Shown here one piece after another: positions 1 to 6,173 of a DNA stretch of 22,173 nucleotides. Location: positions 1 to 22,173 of the IMG/VR virus record IMGVR_UViG_3300032217_001168; one strand, 5' to 3'. Each line of letters opens with the position of its first letter. Position 1 is the stretch's first letter. The translations under genes were made by a program, and so were the position numbers. Source of the stretch: a virus. Below the pieces are notes generated by a model. The model had not been told where the DNA came from, searched no databases, and worked only from the letters and a program-made list of their open reading frames with translations.

Positions 1-1
1 C

Positions 2-289
2 GAACTCAAACGACAAATTGAAGAGGGAGAAAAAAGTTGCATTGCTGGTAGCAGGCAAATCTTCTCAGAAGGCATCTCAGTCAACATCTTAAGTTGTGTA
101 ATTTTAGCAGGCCCAATTGCTAACGATGCACTACTAGAACAAATTGTTGGGCGCATACAACGTATGCATCCTGGCAAATTAGACCCACTAGTCATAGATA
201 TGAATTTTAGTGGACCAAGTGATAGAAAACAAAACAAGGATCGCCAAGCTTTTTATGCCCGCAAGGGTTGGGAAGTAACAGGCGCATAA
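2..289 (+). CDS. SF2 DNA/RNA helicase, C-terminal 95 residues (partial, 5' end outside window)
   Basis: The frame is open from the window edge to a TAA at 287-289 and encodes the end of a superfamily 2 helicase. Seen directly: a motif V-like segment GSRQIFSEGISV (fragment residues 16-27) and a motif VI-like segment QIVGRIQR (47-54), whose arginines are the family's ATP-sensing residues. The fragment ends in a short basic/aromatic tail (RQAFYARKGWEV). In phages this architecture fits the UvsW/DEAD-DEAH class that remodels branched DNA and stalled forks, which suits the neighbouring recombination genes. The N-terminal domain with the Walker motifs is not in the window, so UvsW-like versus another SF2 subfamily cannot be decided. 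The stop is followed after one base by the ATG of the next gene. Confidence 0.85.
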   Translation, partial: ELKRQIEEGEKSCIAGSRQIFSEGISVNILSCVILAGPIANDALLEQIVGRIQRMHPGKLDPLVIDMNFSGPSDRKQNKDRQAFYARKGWEVTGA

Positions 290-290
290 T

Positions 291-503
291 ATGTATTTAA
301 CATTTACAAACGCAAGCCCTGCACATAAAGGTAATAAGGTAGCAATACACAGAGACCTTATTTTAACAGTACATGAAGCGATGGTAACACGAGATGATGA
401 AACACTAGAAATGGTTACTTTTATCTTTGGCCCGCCACATGGAACATGGGAAGTTACAGAATCACTAGAAGAAGTAGTAGCCATACTAAATGATTTAGCA
501 TAA
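291..503 (+). CDS. Small conserved-looking phage protein of unknown function (70 aa)
   Basis: Starts one base after the helicase stop (TAATATG), so it is probably translated by coupling; no Shine-Dalgarno sequence lies at the usual distance. It encodes a compact, probably beta-rich protein: an opening strand MYLTFTNASPAHKGNKVAI, a central segment around HEAMVTRDDETLEMVTFIFGPP, then HGTWEVTESLEEVVAILNDL, which looks like a strand followed by a short helix. The last part loosely resembles the 'T-V-x-E-S-x-E-E-V' ending of small FlbD-like proteins, but this is too weak to assign. I believe similar ORFs occur in aquatic phages. No catalytic motif, membrane segment or signal peptide is visible. 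Role unknown, possibly accessory to the helicase. Confidence 0.7.
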   Translation: MYLTFTNASPAHKGNKVAIHRDLILTVHEAMVTRDDETLEMVTFIFGPPHGTWEVTESLEEVVAILNDLA

Positions 504-513
504 AATTTTGCAC

Positions 514-548
514 TTGCAAGTTTTTTCAAAGTTTGGTATAATACTATC
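514..548 (+). promoter_or_regulatory. Sigma70-type promoter P1 (extended -10), predicted leaderless start
   Basis: The -35 box TTGCAA is at 514-519, followed by a 17-base spacer and a perfect -10 TATAAT at 537-542 preceded by TGG (extended -10, TGnTATAAT). Initiation 7 bases after the -10 would fall on base 549, the A of the next gene's ATG, and no Shine-Dalgarno sequence lies upstream. The 11-mer TGGTATAATAC and the 6-base -10 to ATG distance recur exactly at 4865-4880. Confidence 0.8.
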
Positions 549-923
549 ATGGCAATATTCTTTAACTTACAAACTCTAGAAAACGAAGCTGGCAGTGATT
601 CTAATAAGTTTGTAGCACTACTTGAGTATCATTATTCAAAACGAGTGCCTTATAAATATTCCAAATATAAGCCTAGCAAAGTCCCACTAAACGGACACAG
701 TTATTTACTTAATCCAACAGAGTTATTTAGTGATAAATCAACAGATGTTTTATACAAAGTACAATACATAAAACTAGCAGCCCGTAGAGATTATAGTTTA
801 TATAAACTATACAATTATAAAGCACTACAACTATCGTATTACCCAGATATAGTATACGATGCAATTAAAACTAACCCGTTATTGAATATAACACAATCAG
901 AAATACTCTTTAAATACGAGTAA
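549..923 (+). CDS. Unknown phage protein, 124 aa, first gene behind promoter P1
   Basis: Encodes a tyrosine- and lysine-rich soluble protein without recognisable motifs, signal peptide or membrane helix. Visible segments are an N-terminal FVALLEYHYSKRVPYKY patch, a middle NGHSYLLNPTELF, and a C-terminal half with many aromatic and basic residues (ARRDYSLYKLYNYKALQLSYYPD) ending in ITQSEILFKYE. The many Tyr/Lys/Arg residues would suit nucleic-acid contact, but that is inference only. The ATG at 549 coincides with the predicted transcription start of P1 and has no Shine-Dalgarno sequence, so translation is probably leaderless. It precedes the ssDNA-binding protein gene by 26 bases, likely in the same transcript. 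I recall similar ORFs in aquatic phage genomes but know no function. Confidence 0.75.
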   Translation: MAIFFNLQTLENEAGSDSNKFVALLEYHYSKRVPYKYSKYKPSKVPLNGHSYLLNPTELFSDKSTDVLYKVQYIKLAARRDYSLYKLYNYKALQLSYYPDIVYDAIKTNPLLNITQSEILFKYE

Positions 924-949
924 TCTTTCATTAATCCAAGGATAAAACA

Positions 950-1582
950 ATGGCATTAGCATTTACAGCAACTAAAGGTAAAGCAGTTAAAAACTCTCAT
1001 GAGTCATACGTCTACAAAGACGGTGAAAATACAGTACGATTAGTGGGTGGAATTCTTCCACGCTATGTATACTGGTTAAAAGGCAGCAACAACAAAGATA
1101 TTCCAGTTGAGTGCTTGGCTTTTGATCGTGAAAAAGAAAAATTCACAAATGCAGAAGTAGATCATGTTCCTGCATATTTTCCTGATAAAAAGTGCTCATG
1201 GAGCTATAGTGTTAATGCACTAGTGGATGGTAAAGTAGTTGTGCTAAACCTAAAAAAGAAATTGTTTGAGCAAATTTGTTCAGCAGCAGAAGACTTAGGT
1301 GATCCAACTGATTACACAACAGGTTGGGACGTAGTGTTTAAGCGTTCTAAAACAGGCCCCCTGCCGTTTAATGTTGAGTATACCTTAAGCGTATTGCGTT
1401 GTAAAAAACGTGCACTAAGCAAAGACGAACTTGCCATTGTTGAAGCAGCCATTCCTATTGATGCTAAGTTTATTCGTGCTACTCCTGAAGAAGTAAAAAC
1501 TACTCTTGAGCGTATTACCAGTGGCGCTGAAGAAGAATCTGAAGGCGTTGATGGTGAAGCAGTTAGTGATTTAACTCAATAA
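950..1582 (+). CDS. gp32-like single-stranded DNA-binding protein (probable)
   Basis: 210 aa. The start is supported by AAGGA (from CCAAGGATAAAACAATG) about 8 bases upstream. The likely role is to coat ssDNA during replication and recombination and recruit partners through its tail. Seen: a basic N-terminus (TKGKAVKNSHES), a beta-rich core with strands such as NTVRLVGGILPRYVYWL, CSWSYSVNALVDGKVVVLNL and GWDVVFKRSKTGPLPFNVEY in an OB-fold-like arrangement, then a helix and a strongly acidic C-terminal tail (residues 191-210, EEESEGVDGE), the hallmark of phage and bacterial SSBs. T4 gp32 is about 300 aa with a zinc-binding segment; the four cysteines here do not form an obvious zinc pattern. 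The position beside gp46/47, flap nuclease and helicase genes supports the call. The gene is followed directly by an intrinsic terminator, consistent with high expression relative to downstream genes. Confidence 0.62.
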   Translation: MALAFTATKGKAVKNSHESYVYKDGENTVRLVGGILPRYVYWLKGSNNKDIPVECLAFDREKEKFTNAEVDHVPAYFPDKKCSWSYSVNALVDGKVVVLNLKKKLFEQICSAAEDLGDPTDYTTGWDVVFKRSKTGPLPFNVEYTLSVLRCKKRALSKDELAIVEAAIPIDAKFIRATPEEVKTTLERITSGAEEESEGVDGEAVSDLTQ

Positions 1583-1587
1583 AAAAT

Positions 1588-1620
1588 AGCCGCTATAGGT
1601 TTGCACTTATAGCGGCTTTT
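1588..1620 (+). terminator. Intrinsic terminator after the SSB gene
   Basis: A perfect 9-bp stem GCCGCTATA (1589-1597) pairs with TATAGCGGC (1608-1616) around a 10-base loop, followed by TTTT (1617-1620); an extra A1588-T1617 pair is possible. Six A residues lie just upstream. It lies inside the + strand gene run, 6 bases after the SSB stop, and ends 5 bases before the gp47 start codon, so it probably acts as an attenuator of the nuclease genes. Confidence 0.85.
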
Positions 1621-1625
1621 ACATT

Positions 1626-2582
1626 ATGAAAATACTATTTACAGCAGACATACACATTAAACTGGGGCAAAAAAATGTTCCAGTTGAGTGGGCTAAGAAT
1701 CGTTATGCTATGTTTATTCAACAACTTGCTGAACATAGTGCAGATTGCGATTTATTAGTACTAGGCGGAGACGTATTTGATCGTATGCCTACAATGGATG
1801 AACTAGAAGTTTATTTTGATTTAGTTGCTTCCATTTCAATTCCTTGTGTTATTTACGCAGGTAATCACGAAGCTTTGAAAAAAGACACTACTTTTTTTAG
1901 TTTTTTAAAGAAAAGTACTCAACGGCTTAATAGTTTAGTCACAGTTATTGATGACTATCACAGCATTAATAATATGGATTTTATTCCGTACAACAAACTA
2001 AAAGATTTTGAAAAATCACCACACTTAACACACGGCAACGTTTGCTTTACACACGTTCGCGGAGAAATTCCACCACACGTTAAACCTGAAATTGATCTTA
2101 GTTTATTAGATCGTTGGGACGTAGTACTAGCAGGTGACCTACACAGTTACGAAAATTGCCAACGTAATATTCTTTATCCTGGTAGCCCTTGCACTACTAG
2201 CTTTCATAGACATAATGTAGATACTGGCGTTATTATATTTGATAATATTACTCTTGAACATAGTTGGGTTAAATTACAGCTTCCGCAACTAATACGCAAA
2301 ACTATTCAGGCAGGTGAGGATATGCCTGCCACAGACTATGATCACACCATTTATGAAATTGAAGGTGACATGAGCGCGCTTGGCGCCATGGCTGATAATA
2401 GTTTGATTGATAAAAAAGTGGTAAAACGAGAAACAGATACAGCCCTTATACTAGACCCTAGTATGACACTTGCTGCTGAACTACAAGAGTATTTACTTTA
2501 TATCCTACAACTACCAGATAATACTGTGCTAGATATTTTACAAGTATTAAATAACAACATGGATAAAATTGCACTAGAATGA
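1626..2582 (+). CDS. 47: gp47-like recombination nuclease subunit (SbcD/Mre11 family)
   Basis: 318 aa metallophosphoesterase, the nuclease half of the gp46/47 (SbcCD, Mre11-Rad50) complex that resects double-strand ends for phage recombination. All family motifs are visible in order: DIH (residues 8-10), GGDVFDR (47-53), GNHE (79-82), a histidine in FTHVRGEIPP (H143), and GDLHS (170-174) followed by PGSP (185-188). These supply the Asp/His/Asn ligands of the two-metal site. The C-terminal 120 residues are the less conserved capping/Rad50-contact region. Length is close to T4 gp47 (about 340 aa). The gene overlaps its partner by ATGA at 2579-2582, as expected for a stoichiometric complex. No good ribosome-binding site precedes the ATG: the upstream region is occupied by the terminator hairpin. 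Confidence 0.95.
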   Translation: MKILFTADIHIKLGQKNVPVEWAKNRYAMFIQQLAEHSADCDLLVLGGDVFDRMPTMDELEVYFDLVASISIPCVIYAGNHEALKKDTTFFSFLKKSTQRLNSLVTVIDDYHSINNMDFIPYNKLKDFEKSPHLTHGNVCFTHVRGEIPPHVKPEIDLSLLDRWDVVLAGDLHSYENCQRNILYPGSPCTTSFHRHNVDTGVIIFDNITLEHSWVKLQLPQLIRKTIQAGEDMPATDYDHTIYEIEGDMSALGAMADNSLIDKKVVKRETDTALILDPSMTLAAELQEYLLYILQLPDNTVLDILQVLNNNMDKIALE

Positions 2583-4393
2583 TTATCTTTGAAGAAATTA
2601 GATGGGGCAATGCATTTTCCTACGGCCCTAATAATAAAATCAGATTAGACGGTACTCCGCTAACGCAAATTGTAGGAAAAAATGGTCATGGCAAAAGTTC
2701 AATTGCGCTAATTATTGAAGAAGTACTATTTAATCAAAATTCAAAAAAGATTAAAAAGTCAGATATTCTTAATCGTTATTCAAAAGATAAAAATTACACA
2801 ATTGAATTAGATTTTAATAAAGATGGAACAAAATATAATGTTGCAGTTAGTAGAACAGGTACTGCTAGTAATATTAAACTTACTCGTGACAGTATTGATA
2901 TTAGCAGCCACACTGCCACTGGCACTTATAAAACTCTTGAACAAATTCTTGGTTTTGACCATAAAACGTTTAGTCAAATTGTTTATCAAAGTTCGGTTTC
3001 GTCACTAGAGTTTTTAACTGCCACAGATACAGCTCGTAAAAAGTTTCTTATTGAATTACTAAACCTAACAGTTTATACACGTGCAGCTGATGTGTTCAAA
3101 GAATTAACTAGTGGAATGACTAAACAAGTTGAATCTGCTCAAACTAAGATCAATACTGTTCGTGCTTGGTTAAACAAGTATGAAAAAGAAGATTTAACCA
3201 TTCGTGAATTAGCAGATGAACCTGCACAACCAACAGACGCAATTAATGAATTAACACTTGTCAACAATGAATTAAAAAACATCGAGTTTACAAACAAAAG
3301 AATTACTGCTAATAATAAATATCGAGAATTATTTGAAAATACTGTAGCAAAATCTATTTTAGCTCCTGTTACTTTATCGAACTCTGATGAATGGCACACA
3401 GATCAAAAAATCAAGCTAGCAGCATTGCAAAGTCAATTAAAAAATGGTAAAGCCTTGGCAGCTAAATGTGACGGGCCAACCAGTAAATGTCCTACTTGCA
3501 CTCAAACAATTGACAATAGTACAATGTACCATATGGTTGAAGAGTTTGAGGCCAGCAAAATTAATTTATTAACAGAAATTGATGAAATAACTAAAATTAT
3601 AGCAACAGAAACTAAGCTAAAAGCAGAGTGGGATAAATATAATGAATATATTCTAGAAATAGAAAAATATCATTATTTAATTGACAAAGACCTAACAACT
3701 ACTTTACTAGATAAAAATGACCTAGAAAGCAAAGTTACTGCACTAGAAAAATCAATTTCAACTGTTAATAGTATAATTTCTAAAGTCAAAGCTAGTAATA
3801 AAACGATCACTGAACATAATTCTAAAGCTGCTGTTATATCTGCTCAAATGCAAGATATGAAAACTGAACTAGAAACACATACTGTTGATTTACTAGATAA
3901 AGCTAGTCAACTATCTAATTTGCAAGTTCTAGTAAAAGCTTTTTCCACTACAGGTTTAGTTGCCTATAAAATAGAATGTTTAGTTAAAGATCTAGAAGAA
4001 CTTACTAATGAGTACCTTAACGAACTTGCAGATGGCAGATTTCAGCTATCTTTTAAAATTGCATCATCGGATAAATTAAATGTTGTTATTACTGACAATA
4101 GCCATGACGTGGATATCCTTGCTCTTTCTAGCGGGGAGCGTGCTAGGGTTAACGTTGCTACTTTGCTTGCTATTCGTAAACTTATGCAAACGTTATCTAA
4201 TAGCCGTACAAATCTACTTATTCTCGATGAAACAGTGGAAAACTTGGATAGTGAAGGCAAAGAACGTCTTATTGAAGTTTTACTTAAAGAAGAAAACTTA
4301 AACACTTTTCTTATATCACACGGTTTTTCTCATCCATTACTAGAAAAACTTCAGGTAGTAAAAGAGAAAAATATATCAAGGATAGAACTATAA
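2579..4393 (+). CDS. 46: gp46-like recombination ATPase subunit (SbcC/Rad50 family)
   Basis: 604 aa SMC-like ATPase, partner of gp47. Walker A is GKNGHGKSS (residues 33-41); two coiled-coil arms (about 170-470) flank a zinc-hook CPTC (C304-C307) by which two molecules join; the ABC signature is LSSGERARV (516-524); Walker B is LLILDETVENLD (546-557), including the catalytic E551, and a D-loop/H-loop region with LISHGF follows. The arms are short compared with cellular SbcC/Rad50 (about 1000-1300 aa) and similar in size to T4 gp46 (about 560 aa). The start overlaps the gp47 stop (ATGA), and its TAA shares one base with the ATG of the next gene (TAATG at 4391-4395), so the three genes are translationally coupled. 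Function: ATP-driven opening of DNA ends to the gp47 nuclease. Confidence 0.95.
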   Translation: MIIFEEIRWGNAFSYGPNNKIRLDGTPLTQIVGKNGHGKSSIALIIEEVLFNQNSKKIKKSDILNRYSKDKNYTIELDFNKDGTKYNVAVSRTGTASNIKLTRDSIDISSHTATGTYKTLEQILGFDHKTFSQIVYQSSVSSLEFLTATDTARKKFLIELLNLTVYTRAADVFKELTSGMTKQVESAQTKINTVRAWLNKYEKEDLTIRELADEPAQPTDAINELTLVNNELKNIEFTNKRITANNKYRELFENTVAKSILAPVTLSNSDEWHTDQKIKLAALQSQLKNGKALAAKCDGPTSKCPTCTQTIDNSTMYHMVEEFEASKINLLTEIDEITKIIATETKLKAEWDKYNEYILEIEKYHYLIDKDLTTTLLDKNDLESKVTALEKSISTVNSIISKVKASNKTITEHNSKAAVISAQMQDMKTELETHTVDLLDKASQLSNLQVLVKAFSTTGLVAYKIECLVKDLEELTNEYLNELADGRFQLSFKIASSDKLNVVITDNSHDVDILALSSGERARVNVATLLAIRKLMQTLSNSRTNLLILDETVENLDSEGKERLIEVLLKEENLNTFLISHGFSHPLLEKLQVVKEKNISRIEL

Positions 4394-4848
4394 TGGCAGT
4401 AGACCCCCGAGCCAAAGGAGCCCGAGCCGAGACCACAATTCGTGATCAGCTTCGCAAACTCACAAACTTGCAGTGGGAACGGGTACCCAGCTCAGGTGCC
4501 TTAGACCCTAAACATGGGCTAAAAGGAGATCTTTATGTACCTGGTGAAAAGAATCTTTATTCGGTAGAAGTTAAACATTATGAAGAAGATCATTTAACTA
4601 GCGCAATCTTAACAGGCAAGAGCCCACAATTCTTTGAATGGTGGGCTCAAGCTGTGCGTCAGGGTGCTCAGGTAAATAAAATTCCCTTGTTAATATTTAA
4701 ACACGACCGATCAAAGGTATTTTGTGCCTTTGAAGATATGCCTAGCGGTGAGTACAGATATTTCTTTATCAATGCATTGGCATACGAAGTATATGTATCA
4801 CTACTAGACGATTTTGTGACACACGAAGCACCAAAATTTATAGCTTGA
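4393..4848 (+). CDS. PD-(D/E)XK endonuclease, Holliday-junction-resolvase-like
   Basis: 151 aa. The arrangement matches the archaeal Hjc-like branch of the PD-(D/E)XK fold: an N-terminal basic helix KGARAETTIRDQLRK with conserved E13, then WERVPSSGALD, then KGDLYV with D46, a turn, and VEVKHYEE giving the E59-x-K61 pair. These are the residues that hold Mg2+ and catalyse phosphodiester cleavage in the family. The size is typical for resolvases. The second half (FEWWAQAVRQG...IPLLIFKHDRSKVFCAFE) is also common in this fold. Being coupled to gp46 by TAATG and lying near a flap nuclease fits a role in cutting four-way or branched recombination intermediates, as T4 gp49 does with a different fold. 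The alternative is a generic restriction-like or VRR-type nuclease. Fold call strong, substrate inferred. Confidence 0.78.
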   Translation: MAVDPRAKGARAETTIRDQLRKLTNLQWERVPSSGALDPKHGLKGDLYVPGEKNLYSVEVKHYEEDHLTSAILTGKSPQFFEWWAQAVRQGAQVNKIPLLIFKHDRSKVFCAFEDMPSGEYRYFFINALAYEVYVSLLDDFVTHEAPKFIA

Positions 4849-4879
4849 CCCACAGCTGCAAAAGTGGTATAATACACAC
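4845..4879 (+). promoter_or_regulatory. Sigma70-type promoter P2 (extended -10), predicted leaderless start
   Basis: The -35 box TTGACC (4845-4850, overlapping the end of the nuclease gene), a 17-base spacer, and extended -10 TGGTATAAT with TATAAT at 4868-4873. Six bases then separate it from the ATG at 4880, so initiation is predicted at the start codon itself. No Shine-Dalgarno sequence is present. Box spacing and the -10 to ATG distance are identical to promoter P1 at 514-548. Confidence 0.85.
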
Positions 4880-5731
4880 ATGACTAAAACTTTTCAACAA
4901 ATAAATACCAGCAATGATCATTCACTAATGATTGTTGATTCACTAAATTTAGCTTTTCGCTATAAACATTCAGGGGCAGTTGATTTTTGCACAGACTATA
5001 TGCGTACAGTAGACAGTCTTCGTAAATCTTATAAATCTACTAAACTTATTATAGCTGGAGACATGGGCGCATCAAGCTATCGCAAAGGTTTATACCCCGA
5101 ATACAAGCAGAATCGCAAAGATAAGTACGCAGATCAAACTGAAGCAGAGAAAGAAGCTTTTGAATTATTCTTTGAAGAAGTTCAAAACATATTAATTCAA
5201 TATGAATCAGATGGTAAATATCCAGTTGTTCGTTTCCAAGGTGTTGAAGCAGACGATATTGCTGCGTACATTGTTAGTAAACGCAAAAAATTCAATCTTG
5301 AGCAAATCTGGCTTATCTCCAGTGACAAAGACTGGGATTTGCTTGTTTGTCCTGGTGTATCACGATTTAGCTATGTAACACGCAAAGAAGTAACACATGA
5401 TAATTGGCACGAACATTATGATTTTGATGTTGATAGTTATATTAGCATTAAGTGTCTTATGGGTGACTCAGGAGATAATGTGCCTGGTGTACCCGGAGTT
5501 GGCCCTAAAAAGGCTGCTAGTTTGGTCGAAGAATACGGCTCAGCCTATGACATTATTGCGGCGTTGCCTATTAGCAGCAAGTATAAGTATATTGCTAATC
5601 TTAATAATTTTGGCAGTGCTGGGCTTATGTTGAATTACCAGTTAATGGATTTAGTTACACACTGCAAAGATGCAATCGGTGAAGAAAATTGCAAACAATT
5701 AGATACAATACTGGAGAATTATCTTGTTTGA
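4880..5731 (+). CDS. Flap 5'-3' exonuclease (T4 RNase H / T5 D15 / Pol I 5'-nuclease family)
   Basis: 283 aa. Removes RNA primers and 5' flaps during lagging-strand synthesis. Metal-binding residues are recognisable in order: D20 in IVDSLNLAFR, D61 in IIAGDMG, the basic arch segment around R68-R79 (YRKG...YKQNRK), E123-A-D-D126, D149 and D151 in SSDKDWD, and D196/D199 in MGDSGDNVPGVPGVGPKKAA, which also forms the helix-3-turn-helix DNA-binding motif. Length matches the phage family (about 290-305 aa). The start ATG at 4880 lies exactly at the predicted start of the P2 transcript. The 3' end overlaps the TTG start of the dUTPase by 8 bases, so P2 probably drives exonuclease, dUTPase and reductase together. 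Confidence 0.93.
   Translation: MTKTFQQINTSNDHSLMIVDSLNLAFRYKHSGAVDFCTDYMRTVDSLRKSYKSTKLIIAGDMGASSYRKGLYPEYKQNRKDKYADQTEAEKEAFELFFEEVQNILIQYESDGKYPVVRFQGVEADDIAAYIVSKRKKFNLEQIWLISSDKDWDLLVCPGVSRFSYVTRKEVTHDNWHEHYDFDVDSYISIKCLMGDSGDNVPGVPGVGPKKAASLVEEYGSAYDIIAALPISSKYKYIANLNNFGSAGLMLNYQLMDLVTHCKDAIGEENCKQLDTILENYLV
5713..5726 (+). promoter_or_regulatory. Ribosome-binding site that decides a TTG start for dUTPase
   Basis: GGAG at 5713-5716 is followed by a 7-base spacer and TTG at 5724-5726. The next in-frame ATG (codon 14) would remove the first beta strand of the dUTPase fold, so TTG is the likely start. Confidence 0.75.
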
Positions 5732-6173
5732 TGTAGTAGTTAGATTAAATGATGTTAGAGCAATGCCAGTTCGGGCACATCCAACTGATGCAGGTGCAGA
5801 TTTATTTAGTATGGAAAATGTAGATATTTATCCAGGCGAAACTAAATTAATAGATACTGGTGTGTGCGTCAAAATTCCCGCAGGTTATGTTGGATTAGTA
5901 TATAATCGATCATCGCAAGGTAAAATTCATGTTGTAATTCCTCATAGTGTAGGCGTTATTGACAGTGATTATCGTGGTGTTATTAAAGTTTTGTTAATGA
6001 ACCAAGGCGAAGATCCTTATAAAATTGCACGATTTGATACACGAATTGCTCAACTTGTGATTACACCAATTTTACTGCCTAATTTTATAGGATGGGCAGA
6101 TACTGGTAAATGGGAAGATACAGAACGTGGTGTCGGCGGTTATGGCAGCACAAATAATAAAGGAAATAAATGA
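5724..6173 (+). CDS. dut: Deoxyuridine 5'-triphosphate nucleotidohydrolase (dUTPase)
   Basis: 149 aa homotrimeric-type dUTPase, hydrolysing dUTP to dUMP and pyrophosphate, which keeps uracil out of phage DNA and feeds dTMP synthesis. The five family motifs are visible: DAGADLFS (residues 22-29), NRSSQGK (61-67), GVIDSDYRG (77-85, with D80 the expected catalytic Asp and Y83 in the uracil pocket), RIAQLVI (107-113), and the C-terminal RGVGGYGST (135-143), where the usual Phe that stacks on uracil is Tyr. The start is a TTG with a good GGAG site; it overlaps the exonuclease end by 8 bases. Its own end overlaps the reductase start (ATGA at 6170-6173). Length is typical. Confidence 0.93.
   Translation: MFDVVVRLNDVRAMPVRAHPTDAGADLFSMENVDIYPGETKLIDTGVCVKIPAGYVGLVYNRSSQGKIHVVIPHSVGVIDSDYRGVIKVLLMNQGEDPYKIARFDTRIAQLVITPILLPNFIGWADTGKWEDTERGVGGYGSTNNKGNK

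Noticed and set aside
188-550. A 120-residue - strand reading frame over the helicase end and 70-aa gene
   Set aside because: It lies antisense to two well-supported genes and promoter P1, with no ribosome site or recognisable domain.
5908-5918. TATATAAT in the dUTPase gene as an internal promoter
   Set aside because: It encodes conserved residues around motif 2 (VYNRSS), and no -35 box or downstream start codon fits.
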